In this document: in pieces, positions 38,221 to 47,688 of the stretch
Numbering within the stretch: the first letter of the stretch is position 1
Layout of the letters: every line of letters starts with the position of its first letter
Assembly (NCBI GenBank): GCA_021785515.1
Contig: JAJYEX010000001.1
Span: 450,196 to 514,195 of the forward strand
Length of the DNA: 64,000 nucleotides
Direction of reading: 5' to 3'
Source: Pseudomonadota bacterium
GTDB lineage: Bacteria > Pseudomonadota > Gammaproteobacteria > Acidiferrobacterales > UBA6901
The notes under the pieces: model-generated
Databases searched by the model: none
What the model was told of the DNA's origin: nothing
What the model saw: only the letters and a program-made list of their open reading frames with translations
Position numbers and translations under genes: made by a program

Positions 38221-39163
38221 GCCTCCTACCTCCACTCCGAACACCATCCGCATCGGTACGCGCAGAAGCCAGCTTGCCCTGTGGCAGGCGGGTCACGTCC
38301 GCGCACATCTCCTCGCACACTGGCCCGCACTCGAGATAGAACTCGTCGAGATGACTACCCAGGGGGACAAGATACTCGACAGCCCTCTCGCCAAAGTTGG
38401 CGGGAAAGGACTATTCATCAAGGAACTTGAGCAGGGCCTCATGGATAGACGCATCGACCTGGCGGTTCATTCCCTAAAGGACGTGCCAGCGATCCTGCCC
38501 GCAGGGTTGCACATTCCGGTAATCTGCGAGCGCGAAGATCCGCGGGATGCCTATGTTTCCGACCGCTACCCGGGAGTTGCCGCACTGCCCGCCGGCGCGC
38601 GCGTGGGCACATCTAGCCTGCGCCGCCAGTGCCAGTTGCGTGCGGCCTATCCCGGGGTGCAGATCGTGGATCTCCGGGGAAACGTCAATTCGCGCCTCGC
38701 AAAGCTCGATGGCGGCAGTTACGATGCAATCATTCTTGCCGCTGCCGGCCTCAAGCGTCTCAATTTGCGCGCGCGGATCCGTGCGTTTCTGGATCCGGAC
38801 GAAAGTCTTCCGGCCGTAGGCCAGGGCGCCATTTGCATCGAATGCCGGGCCGACGACGAAGTATCGAATCAGCTGATTGCCCCCCTCCATCATCGGCCAA
38901 CGGCACTGCGGGTGCGGGCCGAGCGCGCAATGAACGCACGCCTGGGGGGCGGGTGTCAGGTTCCCATCGGCGGCTATGCCGAACTAGCGGACGGTGAACT
39001 GCATCTGCGCGGACTGGTAGGCGCCGCGGACGGCAGCCGCATCATCCGCGGCGAGACCCGCGGACCAGCCGACGACGCCGAAAATCTGGGTGTCGCGCTG
39101 GCAGATGACCTGATTGCTCGTGGCGCACGCGCGCTGCTCGACCCCGTGTATGGACGCACCTGA
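38219..39163 (+). CDS. hemC: Porphobilinogen deaminase
   Basis: HemC polymerises four porphobilinogens into hydroxymethylbilane on a dipyrromethane cofactor. It has 314 residues. [54 protein letters not shown] and the cofactor-binding Cys in [13 protein letters not shown] are all present. It overlaps hemD by 14 nt. Confidence 0.97.
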   Translation: MPPTSTPNTIRIGTRRSQLALWQAGHVRAHLLAHWPALEIELVEMTTQGDKILDSPLAKVGGKGLFIKELEQGLMDRRIDLAVHSLKDVPAILPAGLHIPVICEREDPRDAYVSDRYPGVAALPAGARVGTSSLRRQCQLRAAYPGVQIVDLRGNVNSRLAKLDGGSYDAIILAAAGLKRLNLRARIRAFLDPDESLPAVGQGAICIECRADDEVSNQLIAPLHHRPTALRVRAERAMNARLGGGCQVPIGGYAELADGELHLRGLVGAADGSRIIRGETRGPADDAENLGVALADDLIARGARALLDPVYGRT

Positions 39164-39947
39164 AGGCCCATCTCTCCGACACACGACCGTCCTGGTCACT
39201 CGCCCCGCGGCGCAGGCGGAGGCGCTCGCCACAATTATCGAAAGCTGTGGTGGAGAGGCTGTGCGCTTCCCGGTACTCGAAATACTGGATCCGTCCGACC
39301 TTGGGCCACTGCTGCGCATTGTGGACCGCCTGGAAGAATATGACATCGCGGTTTTCATCAGCCCCAACGCGGTCAACAAAGCGATGAACCTCATTCACTC
39401 GCGCCGGAGCCTGCCTGCTCACCTGCGACTAGCCTGCGTCGGACGCGGATCAGCGCGCGAACTGGCGCGCTTCGGCTGCAAGGATCTGATCGCCCCGACG
39501 GGCAGGTTTGACAGCGAGGCCTTGCTGGAGCTGCCGCCTCTTGCCGAAGTTGGCGGCCGGCGCATCGTGATATTCCGCGGGGACGGCGGGCGGGAGATGC
39601 TGGGCGAGACCCTGCGGCAACGGGGCGCGCAGGTCGAATACGCGGAGTGCTATCGCCGCGGAAAGCCGCTGGCAGACACCACGCCGCTATTGCGCCGGTG
39701 GGCCCGCGGAGAGATTCATATTGTATCCGTCACCAGCGTTCAGGCACTGCGGAATCTCTACGATCTGGTAGGCAGGCTGGGTCAGCAGTGGCTGGTGAAG
39801 ACACCGATCGTGGTCGTGAGCGAGCGGATGGCCGCCGCCTGTCACGAACTTGGGTTCAAAACCGAACCGATGATTGCGCGCCAGGCTAGCGACGAGGCCA
39901 TCGTGGACACCATCAAGGCGTGGCGGGCGGCGCAAAAATCCCTATAA
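39150..39947 (+). CDS. hemD: Uroporphyrinogen-III synthase
   Basis: HemD cyclises hydroxymethylbilane with inversion of ring D. The ATG at 39150 lies inside the hemC end, giving 265 residues ([19 protein letters not shown]). Visible blocks are [48 protein letters not shown] and [12 protein letters not shown]. The sequence is variable in this family but the hemC-hemD-hemX-hemY context settles it. Confidence 0.95.
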   Translation: MDAPEGPSLRHTTVLVTRPAAQAEALATIIESCGGEAVRFPVLEILDPSDLGPLLRIVDRLEEYDIAVFISPNAVNKAMNLIHSRRSLPAHLRLACVGRGSARELARFGCKDLIAPTGRFDSEALLELPPLAEVGGRRIVIFRGDGGREMLGETLRQRGAQVEYAECYRRGKPLADTTPLLRRWARGEIHIVSVTSVQALRNLYDLVGRLGQQWLVKTPIVVVSERMAAACHELGFKTEPMIARQASDEAIVDTIKAWRAAQKSL

Positions 39948-40028
39948 TCCGAATCAACCGCCGGGCGTGCGTCGCCTGGGACAATTCCTGGATCCGCCCT
40001 TGGCGATCCATAGGGTAACCACTGAACG

Positions 40029-41054
40029 ATGACAGACAAAGACCCTGATACCAAGACACCGGCTGCCGATGCTGGCACGTCCAAACTGCCGCCCCACAAG
40101 CGCCGCCGCACGGGGGTAGCTGGGGGCCTTGCCCTCATTCTCGCCGTCGTGGCGCTGCTGTCCAGCGCCTACCTGGGATACACACTGATTACCAGGCGCG
40201 GTCTGTACAACGCCGGCGTCTCGAGCCAGCTGCAACAGCTCGCGGCACAGAACGCAAAGTCACAGAACGAGCTCGCGGCCATGGGCCGGGAACTGGACAC
40301 GCTTAAACGCAACCAGAAGACACTGCAGGGGGCGTTTACGAAAATCAGCGGCGAATTCGGCAGGGGGCGCCGGCAATGGCTGTTGTCAGAATCCGCGCAA
40401 CTGATGATTATCGCCGATCACCGACTGCAACTCGCACACAACGTCGGACTGGCGCTTGCTGCATTGCGCGCCGCAGACCAGGATCTCAGACAGCTCGATG
40501 ACCCGCGCTATCTTCCGGTGCGGCGCACACTGGCAGACGAAATTGGAAAACTGGAATATATAGGCCACATCGACATCTCCGGCATGGCGCTGCGGCTGGG
40601 CGACATAGCGGGACATCTCGACAGCCTTCCCCTTGCCTCCGGATCACGCCCCCAGACATCGGTCGCGCCCGCAAAAGTGCAGACACAGCGGTCACAGCTG
40701 GGGTCGATGCTGCACGATCTCCTCAGTCTGGTGCGCATCCAGCGCACCAACAAGCTGGCGCCGCCGCCGCTGCTGCGGCCGAATGAAGCGTACTTCCTGC
40801 GCCAGAACCTGCGCCTCATGCTCTACGGGGCCCAGACGGCATTGCTGCGCGGCAATGCCGCAGTGTTTGTGCAGGACGTGACGGCGGCGCGGCGCTGGAT
40901 TGGCACCTATTACGATGGGTCTGCGACGCCAGTCCAGTCAGTGGAGGCTGAGCTCGGCCGTATGCTGAAGTCGCCGTTCCGCAACAAGCTTCCGGATATC
41001 TCCGGGTCCCTGGAGCAACTGCGCCGGATCCAACAGAACGGTGCAATACCATGA
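40029..41054 (+). CDS. hemX: HemX-like membrane protein
   Basis: A 341-residue inner-membrane protein: a short cytosolic N-terminus, one membrane segment at about 29-53, then a long periplasmic part that begins with a coiled coil (about 60-110, SQLQQLAAQNAKSQNELAAM). This is the HemX family formerly annotated as uroporphyrin-III methyltransferase, though no SAM motif is seen here. It precedes hemY with a 4-nt overlap. Its role in heme synthesis is not clear. Confidence 0.9.
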   Translation: MTDKDPDTKTPAADAGTSKLPPHKRRRTGVAGGLALILAVVALLSSAYLGYTLITRRGLYNAGVSSQLQQLAAQNAKSQNELAAMGRELDTLKRNQKTLQGAFTKISGEFGRGRRQWLLSESAQLMIIADHRLQLAHNVGLALAALRAADQDLRQLDDPRYLPVRRTLADEIGKLEYIGHIDISGMALRLGDIAGHLDSLPLASGSRPQTSVAPAKVQTQRSQLGSMLHDLLSLVRIQRTNKLAPPPLLRPNEAYFLRQNLRLMLYGAQTALLRGNAAVFVQDVTAARRWIGTYYDGSATPVQSVEAELGRMLKSPFRNKLPDISGSLEQLRRIQQNGAIP

Positions 41055-42319
41055 AGCTGCTGATTTACGTGGTGATAGTCCTGTTCGCGTCAGTGACCCT
41101 GGCGCTCGCGGTAATCCATGATCCGGGTTATGTGCTGCTCGCGCGCCCGCCGTGGAGCATGGAAATGCCGCTCACGGTGTTTATCATCTCCGCAGTGCTT
41201 GGGTTTGGCGCGCTCTATGCGCTGGTCCGTGCATCAATCAGGCTGTGGAATACCCCCCGTGATGTAGCTGAGTGGCGTAAGCGGCAACGCGCGCGGCGCG
41301 CGCGTGACGCCCTGGCGGAGGGGCTGGTGAGCCTGGGGGAGGGAGACTGGGATAAGGCGGAAAAACAGCTGCTTGCCAATGTCGGGCAGAGTGAAACCGC
41401 CGTGGTCAGCCACCTCGCAGCAGCATTCGTGGCACAGGCACAGGGCAACACGGAGAAACGCGACGAGTACCTTGCGGCCGCTCACCGCAGCGCGCCGGAG
41501 CGCGCGCGGGCAATCAGCCTGGCCCAGGCACAGCTACAGCTGCTCGCCCGCCAGAACGAGCGCGCACTCGCCACGCTTTCCCAGCTTCGGACCATGGAAA
41601 CCCGGCACCCTCGAGTGGTCGGCCTGCTAGCGCAAACCTATCGCGAACTGCACGACTGGGAGAGTCTGGCCAATCTGATCCCGGAACTGCACAAGCTCAA
41701 GGCATTGCCGACGGCCGACATAGACGCACTGGAACTCGATGCACGGCGCGAGCTGCTTAGGCTCGCCCTGCCGAGCGGGGCAACGAGCGTGCTCAAGCAG
41801 GCCTGGAACGCCATACCGCACCGCCTGCGCCAACATCCCGATCTGGTCGCCATCTACGCCCGCCACCTCGTGGCGCAGGGCGCGATGAACGAGGCGGAGC
41901 GCCTTCTGGGGACCGCCATCGGTAACAGCTGGAACAACAACCTGGCGCGGCTGTACGGGCTTGTGCAGGCAACCGACCCGGCAGCACAGCTGGAGACTGC
42001 CGAAGGCTGGCTAACGGGCCATAGCGACAACCCTGTCCTGCTGCTGACCCTTGGCCGCTTGGCGGCCCGCAACCGGCATATGGGCCAGGCGCGCGAATAT
42101 CTGGAGAAATCCATCCTGCTGCGGGGTCCCGCGGAGGCCTACCAGGAGCTGGCCAGTCTCATGGAACAGGCCGGCGAGCACCAGAAAGCGCTGGAATACT
42201 ACCGGCAGGCGCTGGACCTGTGCGTCGGCGACCATCGGGACACTATCCACGATCCGGCCGACCGACCAAACAGTCCGCGACGCGGGAACGGCGCGGGAAT
42301 CGGCCAGTACCGGCACTGA
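41051..42319 (+). CDS. hemY: HemY heme-biosynthesis-associated TPR protein
   Basis: A 422-residue protein with two N-terminal membrane segments (about 3-22 and 39-60) and a large TPR-like domain (ARDALAEGLVSLGEGDWDKAEKQL, RQNERALATLSQLR, QAREYLEKSILLRG). This is the gammaproteobacterial HemY, not the oxygen-dependent oxidase of the same name. The ATG overlaps hemX by 4 nt. Confidence 0.93.
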   Translation: MKLLIYVVIVLFASVTLALAVIHDPGYVLLARPPWSMEMPLTVFIISAVLGFGALYALVRASIRLWNTPRDVAEWRKRQRARRARDALAEGLVSLGEGDWDKAEKQLLANVGQSETAVVSHLAAAFVAQAQGNTEKRDEYLAAAHRSAPERARAISLAQAQLQLLARQNERALATLSQLRTMETRHPRVVGLLAQTYRELHDWESLANLIPELHKLKALPTADIDALELDARRELLRLALPSGATSVLKQAWNAIPHRLRQHPDLVAIYARHLVAQGAMNEAERLLGTAIGNSWNNNLARLYGLVQATDPAAQLETAEGWLTGHSDNPVLLLTLGRLAARNRHMGQAREYLEKSILLRGPAEAYQELASLMEQAGEHQKALEYYRQALDLCVGDHRDTIHDPADRPNSPRRGNGAGIGQYRH

Positions 42320-42392
42320 CCATACTCAGCGACGGGTTGGACACTGCTGACTTCCGGGATGCTCGCCAGACGAACAGGCGGCCTGGCACGCC

Positions 42393-44264
42393 TTAGATCT
42401 GTTGGGTGGCACACCAGGTACGCCACATTTCACGGTAAGCCTGCTCTACGGTACGTGCGAAGCTTGGGCCGTCACACAGAGCCGAATTGGCCACCTGCCG
42501 ACGAAGACCGGCGCGCAACCTGGCCAGCGCATCCAGGTCACCCGCAAGCCCGGTGGCAAGCGCACGGTAGCCGTCGCGGCTGGCGGCCACAAGGCGCTGC
42601 AGACCCACAGCATGCAGCAGGCTGACGCCGACACGTGCACGGTGCGCAGCGCCCTCCAAGGCGATCACCGGCACACCCATCCACAAGGCCTCGCAGGTGG
42701 TAGTCGTACCGTTGTAGGGGAAGGGGTCGAGTGCGATATCCACGCGCCCGTACTCGTGCAGCAAACCGGCGTGCGACGCAACGAGGCCGTGCAGCTCCAC
42801 GCATTCTGGCCGCACACCGTGCTCGACGAAGGCCTCCTGCAGACGCGCTCGGGTCTGGGCATCTTCCAGCACCGCATGACGCAGCAGCAGGTGGGAGCCG
42901 GGCACCGCCTGCACTAACTCGGACCACAGCGCAACCACCTCGGCATTGATCTTGGCGGGGTGGTTAAAGGAACCAAATGTGATGCGTCCTGCGTGTCGTG
43001 CCGGAAGCGCGCTCACGTCCGGGCCGTCGGCTGGCGGCGCATAGCACAAAAAGCAACCCGCGAGGCGCACCAAGTGTTCGCTGTGGAACGCCTCCTGCCC
43101 GGCAGGGTCTGCCTCGGCGTCAGTCAGCCGATAGTCCATGGCGCGCAGTCCGGTAGTGTTTGGATAACCCAGATAGGAAACCTGCACCGGGGCAAGCCGG
43201 CGCGCGAAAGCACGCAGTCGATTGCGGGACGTATGACCCGCCAGATCAACCAGGATATCGATGCCGTCGCCGCGCACAATCGCCGAGAACTGATCCCAGC
43301 TGTCACGATGAGTATCGCGCCACCGGTGAGCCAGAGCGACAAACTCGGCAGTAACCGCGTCGGGCTGCACCGCGTCAGAGTAGCACGTGACGTCCACCGC
43401 TTCCGGGTCGTGATGCTGCAGCAGCGGGCGTATGAAATGGCTGACGGAATGTGTGCGCAAATCGGGCGATACATAGCCGATGCGCAGGCGCCGTTGCGGA
43501 TCCGCCACGGTTACGGGCGGGGCAGCATCCACAGCAGCGTATGCCGTATCCCAGGCCCGATGTGCCGCGAACACCTGCTGTGGATCCTGGTCCGGCAGGT
43601 AGTTCACGATCAACAGTGCATTCGAACGCGCGCCGTACATGTCGGGACGCAGTCGCAAGGCTTCGTCAAAGGCCGCCCGCGCTTCATCTAACCGGGCCTG
43701 CAACAGCAGCGCATTGCCCAGACTGAAGTATGTTTCCGCATGGCCTGGGCGCATCGCCAACGCGCGACGCAGGCTCGCTTCCGCCCCCGCCTGGTCAAGC
43801 TCTGACAGCGTGCTTCCTAGGTTAAAGTGACCCTCCCAGAGATCCGGAAGCAGCCGCACCACGTTCTCGTAGCAGGCCGCGGCCTGCGGCAGGCGACCCA
43901 GCTCGCGCAGCATCTGGCCCAACGTGAGATACACAAGTGGATAGCGCGGTTGCAGTTCCAGTGCCCGCCGGAAGCAAACCTCTGCCTGCTCGGTGTCACG
44001 CGCCGCATAATACACGTTACCCAACAGATAGTGTCCTGGGGGATAGTCAGGCTGGCGGGCCAGGACCTTGCGGGCACAGGATTCCGCGGCCGGTGCGTCA
44101 CCCAGCTGGCCGCACACCGTGGCCAGCATGCACAGACTCTGCAGGTCAGCAGGGTCATCACGGCACAGCAGCTCGTACATGCGCCGAGCTTCCACCAGGC
44201 GGTTGGCAGCCAGCAGCGCTTGGGCCTTCTGCCGCCGTTGATTCTGTTCATTCACCTGGGCCAT
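42393..44264 (-). CDS. SPINDLY/OGT-type TPR glycosyltransferase (GT41)
   Basis: A 623-residue protein from the ATG at 44264. Residues about 5-230 are tetratricopeptide repeats (CFRRALELQPRYPLVYLTLG, AEASLRRALAMRPGHAETYF). The rest is a GT41 domain as in O-GlcNAc transferase and SPINDLY: RLRIGYVSPDLRTHSVSHF, DILVDLAGHT, VSYLGYPNTTGL, FGSFNHPAKI and DPFPYNGTTTTCEALWMGVP. It would transfer a sugar from a nucleotide sugar to a Ser/Thr or other acceptor; acceptors are unknown. It is a lone gene. Confidence 0.9.
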   Translation of the reverse strand: MAQVNEQNQRRQKAQALLAANRLVEARRMYELLCRDDPADLQSLCMLATVCGQLGDAPAAESCARKVLARQPDYPPGHYLLGNVYYAARDTEQAEVCFRRALELQPRYPLVYLTLGQMLRELGRLPQAAACYENVVRLLPDLWEGHFNLGSTLSELDQAGAEASLRRALAMRPGHAETYFSLGNALLLQARLDEARAAFDEALRLRPDMYGARSNALLIVNYLPDQDPQQVFAAHRAWDTAYAAVDAAPPVTVADPQRRLRIGYVSPDLRTHSVSHFIRPLLQHHDPEAVDVTCYSDAVQPDAVTAEFVALAHRWRDTHRDSWDQFSAIVRGDGIDILVDLAGHTSRNRLRAFARRLAPVQVSYLGYPNTTGLRAMDYRLTDAEADPAGQEAFHSEHLVRLAGCFLCYAPPADGPDVSALPARHAGRITFGSFNHPAKINAEVVALWSELVQAVPGSHLLLRHAVLEDAQTRARLQEAFVEHGVRPECVELHGLVASHAGLLHEYGRVDIALDPFPYNGTTTTCEALWMGVPVIALEGAAHRARVGVSLLHAVGLQRLVAASRDGYRALATGLAGDLDALARLRAGLRRQVANSALCDGPSFARTVEQAYREMWRTWCATQQI

Positions 44265-44599
44265 ACGATGCTCTGTTGGAATGCCCGGCACACGGGACGC
44301 CAAATTGGGGGCAGCCTAGTCACCCCGCTTTGCTCCGGCCAAAGGCCATTCACCACTGCCAGATGGGATTCCCCCTGCAACAGCGGCACAATCTCTGCGA
44401 CATGGCGCAATGTTGTAAAGACATGTAGCCGGAGTCCACGATCCCCCCGTACGTTCCATAAACCGCAAAGACGCAGTCCAGCGGGCTCTTTAGAAATCTT
44501 TAACTTGGGTCGCGCGACAGGGGCAAATTATCGGGTTTCCCCGCTTCCCGCATATTCGGGCATGCGAAGACCGTGTTGGCATAATGATCATAACACGCT
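44265..44599. other. Intergenic region between the reductase and glycosyltransferase genes
   Basis: About 335 nt with no supported gene, between two minus-strand genes. It includes an AT-rich patch near 44485-44510 and the glycosyltransferase upstream region. No clear promoter or terminator seen. Confidence 0.4.
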
Positions 44600-45652
44600 C
44601 TAAGGCGCCACGCTGTCGTGTGCTCGCTCGAACGAATCATAGAACAGGCAGTCCTCGGGCAAACCACGCGCCACAAAGGTCGTCTTGCCCGCTTCGATCA
44701 TGGGTGGTGGCCCGCTGGCATAGACTTCATAACGGCTCAGATCCGGGTAATCTTGGTTCACCGCCTCGTGCACCCATCCGCGGCGACCCGCCCAGTGATC
44801 GTCCGGACCCGGGTCCGATAGCACGGGCGTGTAGCGAAAGTTCTCATGGGCCTGCAACCAGGTCTGGATCTGCTCATGCAGATAGAGGTCACGCCGGGCC
44901 CGCGCGCCCCAGTACAGATGGATTGGTCGACGCAGACCGATGTGGAAAGCGTGTTCCAGAATCGCTTTCATCGGGGCAAAACCGGTGCCGCCGGCCATCA
45001 GAATGACCGGACGCCCGGCGCCGGAAGCCTCCGGCTCCGTGACACCCTCTTCACGCAGGAAGAAGGTCCCAAGGGGGCCCTGGAAACGCAACAGGTCCTT
45101 CTCCTTCATGCGGGTGAAAACGTGCTCCGAGAAATGGCCTCCAGGCAAATGTCGGACATGCAGCTGCAGCGCTTCATCGTCATGCGGGGCATTGGCCAAG
45201 GAAAAGCTGCGACGGCGCCCATCGCGAAGCAGTATGTCCACATACTGGCCCGCAAGGTACTGGAGCCGCTCGTTCTGTGGCAGTTTCAAATAGAGCGCCA
45301 TCACATCGGGCGCGAGTTTCTCCATGCGGATCACCCGGCAAGGAAGCGTCTTGATGACAATTCCACGGACGGCGCCGATCTCACGCGCCATTACGGTCAC
45401 ATCCGAGAGCGGCCGGGCGCGACAAAAGAGCGCCATACCGGCTTCCCGTTCCGATTCGCTCAACGCCTTGCTCTCGTAGCTGCCATAGTCGACCGAACCA
45501 GAAATCACCCGCCCCTTGCAGGTGGCACAGGCCCCGTTGCGGCAGCTGTAGGGCAGATTGAACCCGTGGCGCAATGCGGCCTCGAGAACCGTCTCGTTGC
45601 CTTCCGCAGTGAACTCGTGACCGCTCGGCTCGATGCGCACAGTAAAGCCCAT
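44600..45652 (-). CDS. 2Fe-2S and FAD/NAD(P)H reductase, CDP-glucoseen reductase type
   Basis: A 350-residue modular oxidoreductase. The N-terminal plant-type ferredoxin domain has C37-x4-C42-x2-C45-x31-C77. The FAD domain has RRRSFSLANAPHD (R-x-YS-type) and the NAD domain MAGGTGFAPMKAILE and YWGARARRDLYLHE. This is the architecture of CDP-6-deoxy-delta-3,4-glucoseen reductase (AscD), but homologues in many gammaproteobacteria do not sit in sugar loci and none is nearby here. The electron acceptor is unknown. Confidence 0.88.
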   Translation of the reverse strand: MGFTVRIEPSGHEFTAEGNETVLEAALRHGFNLPYSCRNGACATCKGRVISGSVDYGSYESKALSESEREAGMALFCRARPLSDVTVMAREIGAVRGIVIKTLPCRVIRMEKLAPDVMALYLKLPQNERLQYLAGQYVDILLRDGRRRSFSLANAPHDDEALQLHVRHLPGGHFSEHVFTRMKEKDLLRFQGPLGTFFLREEGVTEPEASGAGRPVILMAGGTGFAPMKAILEHAFHIGLRRPIHLYWGARARRDLYLHEQIQTWLQAHENFRYTPVLSDPGPDDHWAGRRGWVHEAVNQDYPDLSRYEVYASGPPPMIEAGKTTFVARGLPEDCLFYDSFERAHDSVAP

Positions 45653-45983
45653 GCTGTGATCCGCTCTTGATCGTGGTAACGTCCGGCATTGTCCCTAAAA
45701 ACCGGCGCCAGTCCAAGCCGGCGACGGTCCCTCCCGGGGGCCGCTGGCTGTCTGGATGGGCAGCGTGCGCGTGCCCCGGAACCAATTGCGACCTAGACCC
45801 GTCAAAAGGGGACAAAACAGGCATGCCGGTGCCCAAACCACCGAACCTAGAACGATGATGAATCACCGTGACCCCACACCACATCGACGGCCATGCATTG
45901 ACAAGCCTCCCGCACCTACAATTTAATTGCGCCCCATGTCACAACGGCTGCCGGATAACAGCTCGTACAGGGAGGCTACGGTC
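45653..45983. other. Divergent intergenic region with the ABC operon promoter
   Basis: About 330 nt between the reductase start and the Gld-like operon. It holds the promoter at 45898-45927. No gene, and no clear terminator or operator, was seen in the remainder. Confidence 0.4.
45898..45927 (+). promoter_or_regulatory. Sigma-70 promoter of the Gld-like ABC operon
   Basis: TTGACA (45898-45903) is a perfect -35 box; TTTAAT (45922-45927) lies 18 nt downstream. The ATG at 45984 is 57 nt beyond. Confidence 0.65.
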
Positions 45984-46937
45984 ATGAACGATGCGGCGCT
46001 GGTGGAAGTCGACGACCTGTCACGCTCCTATGGGAGCATCATGGCGGTGAATCACATCAGTTTCAGCATCCGCCGCGGGCAGGTTCTGGGGTTCCTTGGC
46101 CCGAACGGCGCTGGCAAAACCACCACGATGCAGATCCTTAGCGGCAATCTGGCGCCCAGCACCGGCCGTATACGCATTGCTGGCCATGATCTGCTGGAGG
46201 CGCCGCACAGCGCGAAGCAGGCGATCGGCTACCTGCCGGAGCAGCCTCCGGTATACCGCGAACTCACAGTTGACGAATATCTGGATTACTGCGCCGGACT
46301 GAACCGCATCGCACGCGCAAAGCGGCGGGCGGCACGCGAAGCGGCCAAGATGAAATGCGGCCTGAGCGATGTCGGCAGGCGGCTCATCGGCAACCTGTCC
46401 AAGGGTTACCAGCAACGCGTTGGCCTAGCACAGGCAATCATCCATATGCCACCGGTCATCATCCTAGACGAGCCCACCGTGGGTCTGGATCCCATCCAGA
46501 TCCGGGAGATCCGGCACCTGGTGCGGGAGCTCGGCAAGGAACACGGAGTGATTCTGTCCACGCACATTCTCCCGGAGGTTCAGGCAACCTGCGACTGGGT
46601 ACAGATCATCAACAAGGGCAGCCTGGTGCTCAATGACAGCATCGAGGGCCTGTCGCGACACATGCAGTCCTCGGCACTGTCAGTGGCGCTGCGCCAACCC
46701 CCCGATCTCGGCCTGATAGAGAGCCTGCCAGGCATAAAATCGGTGCAGGATGAAGGCAACGGTCATCTGCGCCTGTTCTACGACCCTGAAACAGATCCGA
46801 CCGACGCTCTGGTGGATCTCGCAGTGCAGAAGCGCTGGGGCCTGTACGAGCTGCAACCCGAGCGCGCGTCGCTTGAGGACATTTTTGTACATATCACAAC
46901 CGAGGAACGGGACAGCCCAAAAGGGAACGCCGCATGA
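45984..46937 (+). CDS. ABC transporter ATP-binding protein, GldA-like
   Basis: A 317-residue ATPase. I chose the ATG at 45984 because GGGAGG lies 7 nt upstream; the frame is open from 45927. Walker A is GPNGAGKTTTM (39-49), the signature LSKGYQQRVGLAQA and Walker B IILDEPTVGLDP. The C-terminal extension carries a DUF4162-like tail. It overlaps the permease gene by 4 nt. The family includes GldA of gliding bacteria and NosF-type exporters. Confidence 0.93.
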   Translation: MNDAALVEVDDLSRSYGSIMAVNHISFSIRRGQVLGFLGPNGAGKTTTMQILSGNLAPSTGRIRIAGHDLLEAPHSAKQAIGYLPEQPPVYRELTVDEYLDYCAGLNRIARAKRRAAREAAKMKCGLSDVGRRLIGNLSKGYQQRVGLAQAIIHMPPVIILDEPTVGLDPIQIREIRHLVRELGKEHGVILSTHILPEVQATCDWVQIINKGSLVLNDSIEGLSRHMQSSALSVALRQPPDLGLIESLPGIKSVQDEGNGHLRLFYDPETDPTDALVDLAVQKRWGLYELQPERASLEDIFVHITTEERDSPKGNAA

Positions 46938-47683
46938 TTTTCACGATCGCACGCAATGAGTTGCGGCGCATGTTTCTGTCGCCGCTCGCTTGGGTCATCC
47001 TGGCGGTAGTCATGGCGATCCTCGCATTCATGTTCCTCAGCAGCGTCCAGTATTTCGTCATGATCCAGTCGCGCCTGCTCAGCATGGGCAGCGAAGATGG
47101 CGTCACCGCGGTGGTCGTGGCGCCACTGCTCGGAAATGCGGCGGTCGTGCTGCTGCTGGTGGCTCCGCTGGTCAGCATGCGTCTAGTCGCCGACGAGCGC
47201 CGCAACAAGACGCTGAGCCTGCTGTTCAGTGCGCCGGTGTCAATGACCGAAATCGTACTCGGCAAATACCTGAGCCTGGTGGCCTTCCTGTGGCTGATCC
47301 TGGCCATGGTGGCACTGATGCCCCTTTCGTTGCTTGCGGGGGGAACGCTCGATTTCGGGCTTTTCGGTGCCGGACTCCTGGGGCTGGCCCTGCTGCTTGC
47401 CGCCTTTGCGGCTGTCGGGCTTTTCATGTCCACCCTTACCCAGAACCAGTCGGTTGCCGCCGTCGGCACGTTCGGCCTGCTGCTGCTATTCTGGATCCTG
47501 GACTGGGCCGGACGGGGTTCGGGGGCCTCTGGTATCCTTGGATATCTGTCGATCCTGAATCACTACGAACCGTTTTTGCAGGGCATATTTGACACCAGCG
47601 ATGCCGCCTATCTGGTACTGTTCATCCTTACGTTCCTGATGCTGAGCATACGGCGGCTCGACATGGATCGGCTGGGAGGCTGA
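46934..47683 (+). CDS. ABC-2-type permease, GldF-like
   Basis: A 249-residue permease with six membrane segments (for example FLSPLAWVILAVVMAILAFM and VAFLWLILAMVALMPLS). The N-terminus MIFTIARNELRRMFLSP and the RRNKTLSLLFSAPVS loop are typical of NosY/GldF permeases. It overlaps the ATPase gene and ends 5 nt before the GldG-like gene, so it is part of the same transporter. Confidence 0.92.
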   Translation: MIFTIARNELRRMFLSPLAWVILAVVMAILAFMFLSSVQYFVMIQSRLLSMGSEDGVTAVVVAPLLGNAAVVLLLVAPLVSMRLVADERRNKTLSLLFSAPVSMTEIVLGKYLSLVAFLWLILAMVALMPLSLLAGGTLDFGLFGAGLLGLALLLAAFAAVGLFMSTLTQNQSVAAVGTFGLLLLFWILDWAGRGSGASGILGYLSILNHYEPFLQGIFDTSDAAYLVLFILTFLMLSIRRLDMDRLGG

Positions 47684-47688
47684 GGCCT

